NCBI GenBank assembly: GCA_016784355.1
Contig: JADHUV010000008.1
Span: 17,774-81,773, forward strand
Direction: 5' to 3'
Length of the DNA stretch: 64,000 nucleotides
DNA from: Nitrospira sp.
Lineage (GTDB): Bacteria > Nitrospirota > Thermodesulfovibrionia > UBA6902
Made by a program: the position numbers and the translations under genes. Under the pieces are notes generated by a model. The model made no database searches. It worked only from the letters and a program-made list of their open reading frames with translations, and was not told the DNA's origin. Numbering within the stretch: the stretch's first letter is position 1; every line of letters starts with the position of its first letter. Below are positions 32,556-40,519 of this stretch, one piece after another.

Positions 32556-33836
32556 ATGAATAAAATTACTGTCATAGGAATCGGGTTTAGACCCCTTGAG
32601 GAAGCTTCATCAGAAATTCTGCGGAATGCGGATGTTGTGTTGTCCAACAGCAGGCTTACTGATGTTTTTAAGACATATCGTGAATATGGGGATGTTCGTG
32701 AGAGAATCATTGTTCATGCCACTGTGTACGATATGATGGACTATATTGCTGAAAATTATGAAAGTAAGAAAATAGCTCTGCTTGCTGCCGGTGATCCCAT
32801 GTTTTTCGGGATCGGAAGGTTGGCGGTGGAGCGATTCGGACGTGATGCGGTCGAGGTTTTTCCTGATTTATCCAGCCTGCAGGTAGCATTTTCAAGAGTA
32901 AGGGAGACCTCTAATAATGCATTTCTTGTGAGTCTGCATGGCGGACCTGATCCTGAAAAAAGGAGACGTCTTGAATATGAGATTTCCGATATTCCTGACC
33001 TGCTTGAAAGGCATGGAAAACTGGCTATACTTACTGACAAGGTCAATAGTCCTGAGAAGATAGCAGAAACTTTGCGGAAGGGATCAGGGGGCAGGGGTCA
33101 GGGATTAGAAGTTAAAATGTATGTTTGTGAAAAACTCGGTTATCCGGATGAAAGGGTTTTTGAGGGATCTGTAGATGAGGCTGTTTCCGGTAATTTTGAG
33201 CACCCCAATGTGGTCATTGTAAAGAAGGATTATGATCGGGAAGATAGGACTCAGGAAGAGCCAACGAGTTTTCAATTGGGGCTTCAGGAATTTGAGATTC
33301 AGCATTCAAAGGGTCTTATAACTAAAGATGAAGTCAGGGCGGTCAGTCTGCATAAACTTAGGCTTCCATCTGATGGAGTGCTATGGGATATCGGGGCAGG
33401 GTCTGGTTCGGTATCTATAGAAGCAGGCAGAATGTGTGCAGGGTTGAAGGTTTATGCTTTAGAGCGTAATGATGAAAGACTTGGCTTGATAGAAAGTAAT
33501 AAAAAGAAATTCCGTCTTGATAATATGCAGGTCATAAGCGGTTCGGCTCCGGACTCAATGGCTGGACTGCCCGTACCTGATAGGGTGTTTATAGGGGGCA
33601 GTGCCGGCAGGATGCAGGAAATTGTTGGTCATATATCAGAGAAAATGAATAAAGGAATTATAGTGATTAATTCAACGACTATTGAGACATTGAGCGAGGC
33701 GATTACGGCCCTGAAATCTGCGGGCTATGAGATAGATATTTCAGAAGTGACTGTAGCAAGGTCCAAAGGTATTGCGGGCAAGACTCACATGAGCGCTCTG
33801 AACCCTGTTTTTGTAATAAGGGGGGTACGACAATAA
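32556..33836 (+). CDS. cbiET: Bifunctional cobalt-precorrin-7 C5-methyltransferase / C15-methyltransferase-decarboxylase (CbiE-CbiT)
   Basis: 426 residues. The N-terminal CbiE part (about 1-215) has ITVIGIGFRPLEEAS, LLAAGDPMFFGIG and VFPDLSSLQVAFSRV. The C-terminal CbiT part (about 230-426) has TKDEVRAVSLHKLRL, LWDIGAGSGSVSIEAGR (SAM-binding Gly loop) and ALERN. Together they methylate C5 and C15 and decarboxylate the C12 chain. A G-rich in-frame insert (GSGGRGQGL) joins the domains near residue 176-184. Confidence 0.94.
   Translation: MNKITVIGIGFRPLEEASSEILRNADVVLSNSRLTDVFKTYREYGDVRERIIVHATVYDMMDYIAENYESKKIALLAAGDPMFFGIGRLAVERFGRDAVEVFPDLSSLQVAFSRVRETSNNAFLVSLHGGPDPEKRRRLEYEISDIPDLLERHGKLAILTDKVNSPEKIAETLRKGSGGRGQGLEVKMYVCEKLGYPDERVFEGSVDEAVSGNFEHPNVVIVKKDYDREDRTQEEPTSFQLGLQEFEIQHSKGLITKDEVRAVSLHKLRLPSDGVLWDIGAGSGSVSIEAGRMCAGLKVYALERNDERLGLIESNKKKFRLDNMQVISGSAPDSMAGLPVPDRVFIGGSAGRMQEIVGHISEKMNKGIIVINSTTIETLSEAITALKSAGYEIDISEVTVARSKGIAGKTHMSALNPVFVIRGVRQ
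33081..33104 (+). repeat. In-frame G-rich repeat inside cbiE/T
   Basis: GGG-ATCA-GGGGG-CA-GGGG-TCA-GGG on the coding strand, the same kind of insert as in cbiA and cbiL. Confidence 0.7.
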
Positions 33837-34579
33837 TGCTGGGTACTTTGTATGTGATTGGTGTCGGCCCGGGTGATCCTGAGCTTATGACCTTAAAGGC
33901 CGTGAGAATTATAAAAGAGACAGAGGTTATTTGTGCCCCGAAAGGACGGGAGGAGGGTGTGAGTCTTGCAATGGCTATTGTCGGGAAGGTCGTGGATCTT
34001 CAGGGTAAGGACATTATAGAGGGGCACTTTCCTATGATGAAGACTAAGAGACAGGGATCAGGGATCAGGGGACAGGGGGCAGGTCAGGCTGATGAATTGG
34101 ATAGTAAATGGAAGCTTACAGGGACTGCCATTTCTGAGAGGCTGCAGCAGGGGAAGGATGTAGTTTTTATTACCCTTGGAGATCCGACAATATACAGCAC
34201 ATTTTTTTACTTGCATGAGAGGTTGGTAGCCTTGCATCCGGGCTTGCAGGTTCAGCTGATTCCGGGGGTGTCTTCTGTAAATGCCTCGGCTGCGAGGGCA
34301 GGGGTGTCTCTTGCCCTGGCAGATGAGAAAATCGCGATATTGCCGGCCAATTACCTTGGCGATCTCAGGGAGATTTTTACGCGATTTGATTCTGTAGTTT
34401 TGATGAAGGTCAATAAGGTGTGGGACAAGGTCTATGAGATCCTGAAGGAGATGGGGCTGGTTGAAAAATCTGTCTGTGTCTCCCGGGCGGCCATGGAAGA
34501 TGAAGAGATATTTTATGATATAAATAATATAAAGCAGGATGAGCTGAATTATTTTTCCATCCTGATAGTGAGGAAATAA
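33836..34579 (+). CDS. cbiL: Cobalt-precorrin-2 C20-methyltransferase
   Basis: 247 residues. LYVIGVGPGDPELMTLKAVRII is the SAM-dependent corrin methylase signature; VICAPKG, LGDPTIYSTFFYLHERL and IPGVSSVNASAARAG are the CbiL/CobI landmarks. It methylates C20. Residues about 71-84 (RQGSGIRGQGAGQA) come from a G-rich repeat. The ATG overlaps the last base of the preceding gene's stop. Confidence 0.94.
   Translation: MLGTLYVIGVGPGDPELMTLKAVRIIKETEVICAPKGREEGVSLAMAIVGKVVDLQGKDIIEGHFPMMKTKRQGSGIRGQGAGQADELDSKWKLTGTAISERLQQGKDVVFITLGDPTIYSTFFYLHERLVALHPGLQVQLIPGVSSVNASAARAGVSLALADEKIAILPANYLGDLREIFTRFDSVVLMKVNKVWDKVYEILKEMGLVEKSVCVSRAAMEDEEIFYDINNIKQDELNYFSILIVRK
34055..34080 (+). repeat. In-frame G-rich repeat inside cbiL
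   Basis: GGG-ATCA-GGG-ATCA-GGGG-ACA-GGGGG on the coding strand, closely matching the cbiA insert. Confidence 0.7.
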
Positions 34580-34581
34580 AT

Positions 34582-35346
34582 ATGGACAGCAGGCAGAAAG
34601 TCTGGTTCGTCGGGGCGGGTCCCGGAGATCCTGATCTTATAACAGTCAAGGGCCGTAAACTTTTAGAACGGGCGGATGTTGTAATCTATGCCGGAAGCCT
34701 TGTGCATCCTGATGTTATGCAGGGTATAAGCGCGGAGAAGCTTGATTCTGCGGGTATGGATCTTGATGATATTATAGGACATATAAAGTCCGCCTTAGAT
34801 GGTAATAAAATGGTAGTGAGACTTCACACAGGAGATACATCATTTTACAGTGCGATATGTGAACAGATAGAGAGATTGCGTGATCTGGACGTGGATTATG
34901 AAGTCGTCCCTGGAGTGTCTTCCGCTATGGCTGGCGCTGCTTTGCTGGGACAGGAACTGACCCTGCCCGAGGTTACGCAGACGGTTATAATTACCCGGAT
35001 GGAGGGCAGGACTCCTGTGCCTGAAAAAGAGAAACTTGCTTCACTTGCACAGCATCGCGCCACCATGGTTATTTTTCTAAGTGTGGGCATGATAGATAAG
35101 GTCAGGGATGAACTCCTTACAGCATATCCTGAGAGTACGCCGGTTGTCGTGGCTGAAAAGATATCATGGCCTGAGCAGCGTATTATTAGAGGCACGCTTG
35201 CTGATATTGCTGAAAAAGTTAAGGCTGCTGAAATAAAAAAGACCGCTCTTATATATGTAGGCGATGCGTTAGAGGCATCGGAAAAACAGCTGGGCAGAGA
35301 GTCACGGTTGTATCACAGGGAGTTTAAGCATGAGTACAGGAAGTAA
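34582..35346 (+). CDS. cbiF: Cobalt-precorrin-4 C11-methyltransferase
   Basis: 254 residues. VWFVGAGPGDPDLITVKGRKLLERADVVIYAGSLV, VRLHTGDTSFYSAICEQ, VPGVSSAMAGAALLGQELTLPEV and TRMEGRTPVPE mark CbiF/CobM. It methylates C11. The 3' end overlaps cbiG by 17 nt. Confidence 0.95.
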   Translation: MDSRQKVWFVGAGPGDPDLITVKGRKLLERADVVIYAGSLVHPDVMQGISAEKLDSAGMDLDDIIGHIKSALDGNKMVVRLHTGDTSFYSAICEQIERLRDLDVDYEVVPGVSSAMAGAALLGQELTLPEVTQTVIITRMEGRTPVPEKEKLASLAQHRATMVIFLSVGMIDKVRDELLTAYPESTPVVVAEKISWPEQRIIRGTLADIAEKVKAAEIKKTALIYVGDALEASEKQLGRESRLYHREFKHEYRK

Positions 35347-36361
35347 GACTGACAACAGGCTTGTTATATTTTATATCACCAGGGAAGGGTTTAATCTGGC
35401 CGGACGCATAGCCGTGAATTATACCGAGGTGGAAGTTTCGCGCTTTGATATCAGGTCATTTGCGGACAGATGGTCCACAGAAAAAAATATTATATGTATA
35501 ATGGCTGCCGGCATCGTTGTTCGGACTGCTGCCCCGCTTTTACAGGATAAAAAAACAGATCCTGCGGTCGTGGTGCTGGATGAAAAAGGGGAGTTTGCGA
35601 TCAGCCTGATAAGTGGACATCTGGGCGGGGCAAATCAGCTTGCCCGGGATATTGCGGGTCACCTGGGCGGGACGCCTGTTATTACGACGGCTTCTGATGT
35701 GCAGGGAAAGATTGCGCTTGACCTGTGGGCCAGAGATCATGGTTTGTTCGTTGAGGACTTCAGAGCTCTGAAAAATTTAAGCACTAAAATAGTTAATGGC
35801 GAAAAGATTAATGTTTATTCTGAGTACAGCTATGAAAAAGGTGTGCCTGAGGAGTTTCAGGTGCAGGGTTCTTATGAGGGTGCTGATCTGATTATCTCCC
35901 CGCGAGATCTCAATACAGAGGCGTTATGCATGAGGCCACCTGTTTTTTTTGCCGGCATAGGGTGCAACAGGGGGACGACTAAAGAAGAAATATATGAGGT
36001 TGTCAGGTCTGTTATGAAAGAGGCCGGCTTTGCCCTGCATTCGCTCTGCGGACTTGCTTCAATTGATCTGAAATCAGATGAACAGGGAATGCTTCAATAT
36101 GCGGAAGAAAGCGGTCTGAATATTGTTTTTTACAGCAAGGAGGAACTCAACAGGATTGTAGATGTATGCAGTCTTGAGGTGTCTGATGCTGTGATGAAGG
36201 CGACAGGAGCCAAGGCGGTGGCAGAGCCCGCAGCGCTTATAAGTGCCATGTCTTCTCAGGGACTGATCAGCTCCCTGTCAGAATATTGCGAATTGGCGGT
36301 TAATAAACAGAAAAGGGGGAACGTAACATTAGCGATAGCAAAGGTGAAATATACGTTGTAG
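35330..36361 (+). CDS. cbiG: Cobalt-precorrin-5A hydrolase
   Basis: 343 residues. An N-terminal domain with CIMAAGIVVRTAAPLLQDKKTDPAVVVLDEKGEFAISLISGHLGGANQLA and a C-terminal domain FFAGIGCNRGTTKEEI...LASIDLKSDEQGML are the CbiG plan. It opens the delta-lactone and removes the C20 fragment as acetaldehyde, another anaerobic-route marker. The C-terminus overlaps the start of cbiH. Confidence 0.94.
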   Translation: MSTGSKTDNRLVIFYITREGFNLAGRIAVNYTEVEVSRFDIRSFADRWSTEKNIICIMAAGIVVRTAAPLLQDKKTDPAVVVLDEKGEFAISLISGHLGGANQLARDIAGHLGGTPVITTASDVQGKIALDLWARDHGLFVEDFRALKNLSTKIVNGEKINVYSEYSYEKGVPEEFQVQGSYEGADLIISPRDLNTEALCMRPPVFFAGIGCNRGTTKEEIYEVVRSVMKEAGFALHSLCGLASIDLKSDEQGMLQYAEESGLNIVFYSKEELNRIVDVCSLEVSDAVMKATGAKAVAEPAALISAMSSQGLISSLSEYCELAVNKQKRGNVTLAIAKVKYTL

Positions 36362-37110
36362 GAATAGGGCCCGGTGGCCTGGAGCATATGACTCCTGCGG
36401 CAAGACAGGCGGTTGAGGATGCAGAGATAATAATTGGTTATAAGACTTATCTCGATCTCATAGCATCATTGATTGATGAAAAAAAGATTATGTCATCCGG
36501 CATGCGGCAGGAAGTGGACAGGTGCGCTAAGGCCGTTGATCTTGCAGCTGCAGGTAAAAAGGTCGCGATAATATGCAGTGGCGACCCGGGCATTTATGCT
36601 ATGGCCGGTCTGGCCTTTGAGGTCTTGCGTGCGAAGGCGGCAGAGGGCGATATGGATGAACTGCCTGAGATTATCGTAGTGCCGGGGATACCGGCTTTAA
36701 GTGCTTCGGCATCACGGTTGGGGGCACCTCTAATGCATGATTTTGCTGCAGTCAGCCTGAGTGATTTGCTTACACCATGGGAAGTGATTGAGAAAAGACT
36801 TGATGCAGCCGCCTCGGCTGATTTTGTAATCGCTATATACAACCCTAAGAGCAAGGGCCGTCCGGATCGTATAGACCGGGCACGCGATATACTGCTCCGG
36901 CACAAATCCGGAAGTACCCCGGTAGGACTTGTCAGGGGCGCTACCAGGGAGAATGAAAAAATAGTCATAACCGATCTTGATAATATGCTTGATCATGAGA
37001 TCGATATGCAGAGCACGGTCATAGTGGGTAATTCACAGACCTTTGTATGGAATGATAATATGGTAACCCCGAGAGGCTATTCTGGCAAGTACGAGTTAGG
37101 TGCAAAGTGA
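36328..37110 (+). CDS. cbiH: Cobalt-precorrin-3B C17-methyltransferase, apparent AUU start
   Basis: GYKTYLDLI, CSGDPGIYAMAGLAFEVL, VPGIPALSASASRLGAPLMHDFAAVSLSDLLTPW and YNPKSKGRPDR mark CbiH/CobJ. The first canonical start (ATG 36388) would remove the essential SAM loop YVVGIGPGGLEH, which is encoded in frame upstream. No ATG, GTG or TTG exists there; an ATT at 36328 lies 8 nt after AAAAGGGGG and gives ISDSKGEIYVVGIGPGG, the normal N-terminus. I place the start there (260 residues). A -1 frameshift from cbiG giving a CbiG-CbiH fusion is the alternative. Confidence 0.85.
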   Translation: MSDSKGEIYVVGIGPGGLEHMTPAARQAVEDAEIIIGYKTYLDLIASLIDEKKIMSSGMRQEVDRCAKAVDLAAAGKKVAIICSGDPGIYAMAGLAFEVLRAKAAEGDMDELPEIIVVPGIPALSASASRLGAPLMHDFAAVSLSDLLTPWEVIEKRLDAAASADFVIAIYNPKSKGRPDRIDRARDILLRHKSGSTPVGLVRGATRENEKIVITDLDNMLDHEIDMQSTVIVGNSQTFVWNDNMVTPRGYSGKYELGAK

Positions 37111-37180
37111 TTGTCTTTAGATTACATATTAAACTGATCTTTGTGTCCGTGTCCCTCTGCCTGACGGCAGGCACGTCCGT

Positions 37181-38482
37181 ATGACTTCCAATAAAAAAAA
37201 TAAAGCCGCCTTCCTCTGGGATGAATCCTTTTTATGGGGTCTTATGGCATATAAAGCCCTCTGCACCTCCGGCCTGCCGTTTGAATTAATCAGAGCTGAA
37301 GATATAAGAAAAGGTGCTCTGGATGAATATCCGATGCTTTTTGTGCCGGGTGGATGGGCATCGAATAAGAGCGGTGCTCTTGGTGAAAAAGGTTTGGACG
37401 CCATCAGGCAGTTTGTTGAAAAAGGCGGAAGCTATCTTGGTTTCTGCGGTGGTGCCGGCCTTGCAACAAATGCCAGGGGTTGTCTGGGTCTGCTGGATGT
37501 AGACAGAAAGCCTACCAATGAAAGGGTCCCGAGTTTCAGCGGCAGGATAGAATTGAAGCTTCATGAGCATGAAATATGGACAGCAGACTCTCCCGCAGTT
37601 ATATCAAAAGATAGCATAGAAGATGATCTGCCAATCGTTACACATAAAACTTCCGGCATATATCATGCGTGGTGGCCTTCCCAGTTTACGATTAAAGACA
37701 GCAATATAAAGGTCCTGGCAAGTTATGGTAAGGCCATGCCTGATTCTTTTAGTTCTGACCTTAATGTCGGAGATGTCCGCAATAGCTGCAGTTGGCATGA
37801 GCTGGAGGAACAATATAAAATCAATCTTGACCCCGGAAAACTTTTTGATGAACCCGCGGTAATAGAGGGGAAATACGGCAGAGGCAGGGTCATGATCTCA
37901 CTCGTCCATTTTGATACTCAAGGAGATCCTGAAGGAGCTCAGGCTCTTGAAAGAATCTGGTCTTATCTGGGAGGTCTTGTCCCGGCCAGTGAAAAAAACA
38001 CCGCTACTGTAGTGTCCTGTGGACGAGAGAAGGATGCTGTTCGAGTTGCCGGGGAACTATATGCTATATCACGCGAGCTTGTTTCCTTGGGAGAGAGGAA
38101 TTTTCTCTGGTTTTGGCGAAATGCAATGCTCCTTCATTGGCGGCGCGGGGTCCGGGGACTGGAATATAATACGTTGTTTATCATGATAAGAGAGATATTT
38201 GAGCAGGCCCGAAACGGTAGTGATATCAGTGTGGATGATCTTAAAATGATCCGGAGGCCTCTAAAGGAATTTGCCTTGAAGGCAGCCAAACTGTTAGTGC
38301 TGGAGCGGTTTGAGATGCAGAAAGGGAATTTTATGACATTTGCCGATTGTGATAATCCTGAGGTCAGGGTCTTGCGAGGCGAGCTTTTTTCGGCATCGAA
38401 AAGTCATGGGGGCAGGTTTAAGGAGTTGCTTGATATTACCGACAGCTGCCTTATACGAATACTTACGGGGAATGAAGGTTGA
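37181..38482 (+). CDS. BPL_N-domain (class I glutaminase-like) protein
   Basis: 433 residues. AAFLWDESFLWGLMAYKAL, LFVPGGWASNKSGALGEKGLDAI and SYLGFCGGAGLA (Cys in the nucleophile-elbow position) resemble the biotin-protein-ligase N-terminal/GATase1-like domain; a helical C-terminal region (about 275-433) is not recognised. No transferase partner is visible. It follows the corrin genes after 70 nt that hold a small TGCCTG/CAGGCA hairpin. Possibly an unrelated transcription unit. Confidence 0.65.
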   Translation: MTSNKKNKAAFLWDESFLWGLMAYKALCTSGLPFELIRAEDIRKGALDEYPMLFVPGGWASNKSGALGEKGLDAIRQFVEKGGSYLGFCGGAGLATNARGCLGLLDVDRKPTNERVPSFSGRIELKLHEHEIWTADSPAVISKDSIEDDLPIVTHKTSGIYHAWWPSQFTIKDSNIKVLASYGKAMPDSFSSDLNVGDVRNSCSWHELEEQYKINLDPGKLFDEPAVIEGKYGRGRVMISLVHFDTQGDPEGAQALERIWSYLGGLVPASEKNTATVVSCGREKDAVRVAGELYAISRELVSLGERNFLWFWRNAMLLHWRRGVRGLEYNTLFIMIREIFEQARNGSDISVDDLKMIRRPLKEFALKAAKLLVLERFEMQKGNFMTFADCDNPEVRVLRGELFSASKSHGGRFKELLDITDSCLIRILTGNEG

Positions 38483-38573
38483 TTTGCAGCTCAGTAGTGC
38501 AGTGCTGAACGCGGTTACTCTCCCGACTTGTAGGATTCAACTCATACCGAGATCGGGAGATCAATTCGCCGCC

Positions 38574-38638
38574 TGTCATCCTGAACTTGATTCAGGATCC
38601 CCGGAATAACGAGATTCTGAATTAAATTCAGAATGACA
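38574..38638. repeat. REP-like element with two hairpins
   Basis: Ends TGTCAT and ATGACA as at 30339 and 30582. Inside, CCTGAA pairs with TTCAGG and ATTCTGAAT pairs with ATTCAGAAT. A further TCTCCCGA/TCGGGAGA hairpin lies just upstream (38519-38560). Confidence 0.7.
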
Positions 38639-38678
38639 GTACATTCTTTTTGTATACGCTTTTGATAGTTCAGGACAG

Positions 38679-39209
38679 TTAAAGCCATTTCTCTATCATT
38701 GCGAGGGTCTCTTCACTGTCCCATTCTCCCGGGCCTACGATTTTTTCGCGGATTATGCCTTCTTTGTCTATGATAAAGGTCTCTGGTACACCGGTTATGC
38801 CGAACATCTTGGCCGACTCATTACCCGGACTTATGAGAGTAGGAGGGCTGACAGGCTGTTTCTTTTTATAATCAACGAGATTTGCAGGATCATCCCTGAA
38901 AAGCATGCCCAGCATCTGAAAGTCTCTGCCCTGCATTATTTTAAAGAGGGCCTCTTTTGAGGGCATCTCTGCCTTGCATGTTACGCACCAGGTCGCCCAG
39001 AAATTAATAAATACTACTTTGCCCTTAAGGTCGGTAAGCTTCCATAATTTACCGTCTGCATCATAAAGTTCAAATTTTGGCGCAGGATTGCCTATAGATG
39101 CTACTTCTTCATACTTCTTTGTTTCCGGCATTAAAAACATCGCGGCAACGGCCAGGGCTATAATAATTATCAGTATTGGTCCTTTGTTATTCATTATTCC
39201 TCCAGTCAA
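38679..39209 (-). CDS. TlpA/ResA-like thioredoxin, membrane-anchored
   Basis: 176 residues, or 171 if it starts at the Met beginning MNNKGPILI. An N-terminal membrane anchor (about 10-27) is followed by a thioredoxin fold: KVVFINFWATWCVTCKAEMPS contains the redox motif WCVTC, and ITGVPETFIIDKEGIIREKIVGPG holds the cis-Pro loop. It would reduce disulfides on the periplasmic side, for example in cytochrome c maturation. No ccs or ccm genes are nearby. Confidence 0.88.
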   Translation of the reverse strand: MTGGIMNNKGPILIIIIALAVAAMFLMPETKKYEEVASIGNPAPKFELYDADGKLWKLTDLKGKVVFINFWATWCVTCKAEMPSKEALFKIMQGRDFQMLGMLFRDDPANLVDYKKKQPVSPPTLISPGNESAKMFGITGVPETFIIDKEGIIREKIVGPGEWDSEETLAMIEKWL

Positions 39210-39313
39210 TTAATAGTAAATGTAGTATATATACTTTTTATGAAAAAACTATGAAGGCTAGTATAGCAATTCAGGGCAATATAATCATTAATAATAAGCG
39301 GTAGTTTTACAGC

Positions 39314-39790
39314 TTAAATAGCTTTTAAGGTGCATACCGCCTGCGCTGCAATACCCTCACCCCTGCCTGTAAATCCCATTCCCTCATTTGTCTTTGCTTT
39401 TATGTTGATACAATCTGCCGGGATTCCGGCTCGTGCGATATTAGTTTTTATCGAGGCTATATGCGGAAGCAGTTTTGGCTTTTCAAGAATCACCACTGCA
39501 TCGACCCATTCTATGGAAAAACCTTTATTCGCAGCCATTTTAATGATGGATTCGAGTAACATTATGCTTGAGGCATCTTTCCATTTACTATCGGTATCAG
39601 GGAAGTGTCTGCCTATATCTCCCTCGCCTAGGGCACCTATTATCGCATCGATTATTGCATGGCTAAGTACATCAGCATCAGAGTGTCCTGCAAGTCCCTT
39701 TTCAAACGGTATCTCTGTTCCTCCAAGGATTAGTTTTCGGTCAGGTACCAGTCTGTGGGAATCGTAACCTATTCCTATCCGCATAGTCAT
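39314..39790 (-). CDS. ispF: 2-C-methyl-D-erythritol 2,4-cyclodiphosphate synthase
   Basis: 158 residues, normal length. GIGYDSHRLVPDRKLILGGTEIPFEKGLAGHSDADVLSHAIIDAIIGA is the IspF signature with the metal-binding DSH and HSDAD residues; INIKAKTNEGMGFTGRGEGIAAQAV closes the active site. MEP pathway of isoprenoid synthesis. It overlaps ispD by 4 nt. Confidence 0.96.
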   Translation of the reverse strand: MTMRIGIGYDSHRLVPDRKLILGGTEIPFEKGLAGHSDADVLSHAIIDAIIGALGEGDIGRHFPDTDSKWKDASSIMLLESIIKMAANKGFSIEWVDAVVILEKPKLLPHIASIKTNIARAGIPADCINIKAKTNEGMGFTGRGEGIAAQAVCTLKAI

Positions 39791-40503
39791 GATATTCCTT
39801 TGTGAAGAAGATAGGTAACAAGTCCTATGTCCTCTGGTGTAGTGACCTTTATGTTCAGCGGACTTCCGGTAATCACCCTTACCCTGCCTCCCGCTTTCTC
39901 TACCAGAGCAGCATCATCTGTGGCATAAAAAGATTCTGCTCCTGCGGTTTCATAAGCGCTTAGTATCGTCTCAAGACGGAAGGCCTGAGGCGTCTGTATA
40001 GCCCTGAAGCTTTCACGGTTTACGGTTGAGATCACTATCCCTTCAGAATCTACTGTCTTTAAGGTATCCCTTGCGGTTACTCCGGGGATTGCCCCTTCAA
40101 CTCCTTTGATACCTTCCAGCAGGCTTTCAATCGTGTGCCCAGGTATGATGGGGCGTGCACCGTCATGTATCAGGACTACGATATCTTTTCGGGATATCCC
40201 TTCAGGGCATTTCAGTTCTTGAAGGGCGTTGTATATTGAGTCCTGCCTCTCATTTCCGCCCGGTACAATCTGGGTGACCTTGTGAAGCTCATGCTGTTTT
40301 GTCAGTGCCCTGCAATGCTCTATATCTTCACTCCTGACAGAAAGTATGATCTGATTTATCAGTACTTGAGCCTGCAGGCTTTTAAGGGTATGAACTAAAA
40401 GTGGGATTCCCTCTATATCAAAGTACGTTTTAAGGTTTTCCTGTCCGAAACGCTTACCTGTACCGGCGGCGGGGACTATGGCCACTATGTACTGAATGCT
40501 CAA
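39787..40503 (-). CDS. ispD: 2-C-methyl-D-erythritol 4-phosphate cytidylyltransferase
   Basis: 238 residues when started at TTG 40503, which lies 6 nt after GGAG and gives (M)SIQYIVAIVPAAGTGKRFG; a longer frame to 40557 would overlap the upstream gene by 38 nt and add a non-conserved leader. AAGTGKRFG (CTP loop), GGNERQDSIYNAL, IHDGARPI and RAIQTPQAFRLETI are IspD landmarks. It makes CDP-methylerythritol. Directly coupled to ispF. Confidence 0.94.
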   Translation of the reverse strand: MSIQYIVAIVPAAGTGKRFGQENLKTYFDIEGIPLLVHTLKSLQAQVLINQIILSVRSEDIEHCRALTKQHELHKVTQIVPGGNERQDSIYNALQELKCPEGISRKDIVVLIHDGARPIIPGHTIESLLEGIKGVEGAIPGVTARDTLKTVDSEGIVISTVNRESFRAIQTPQAFRLETILSAYETAGAESFYATDDAALVEKAGGRVRVITGSPLNIKVTTPEDIGLVTYLLHKGIS

Positions 40504-40519
40504 TATTGCTCCATTTTTA

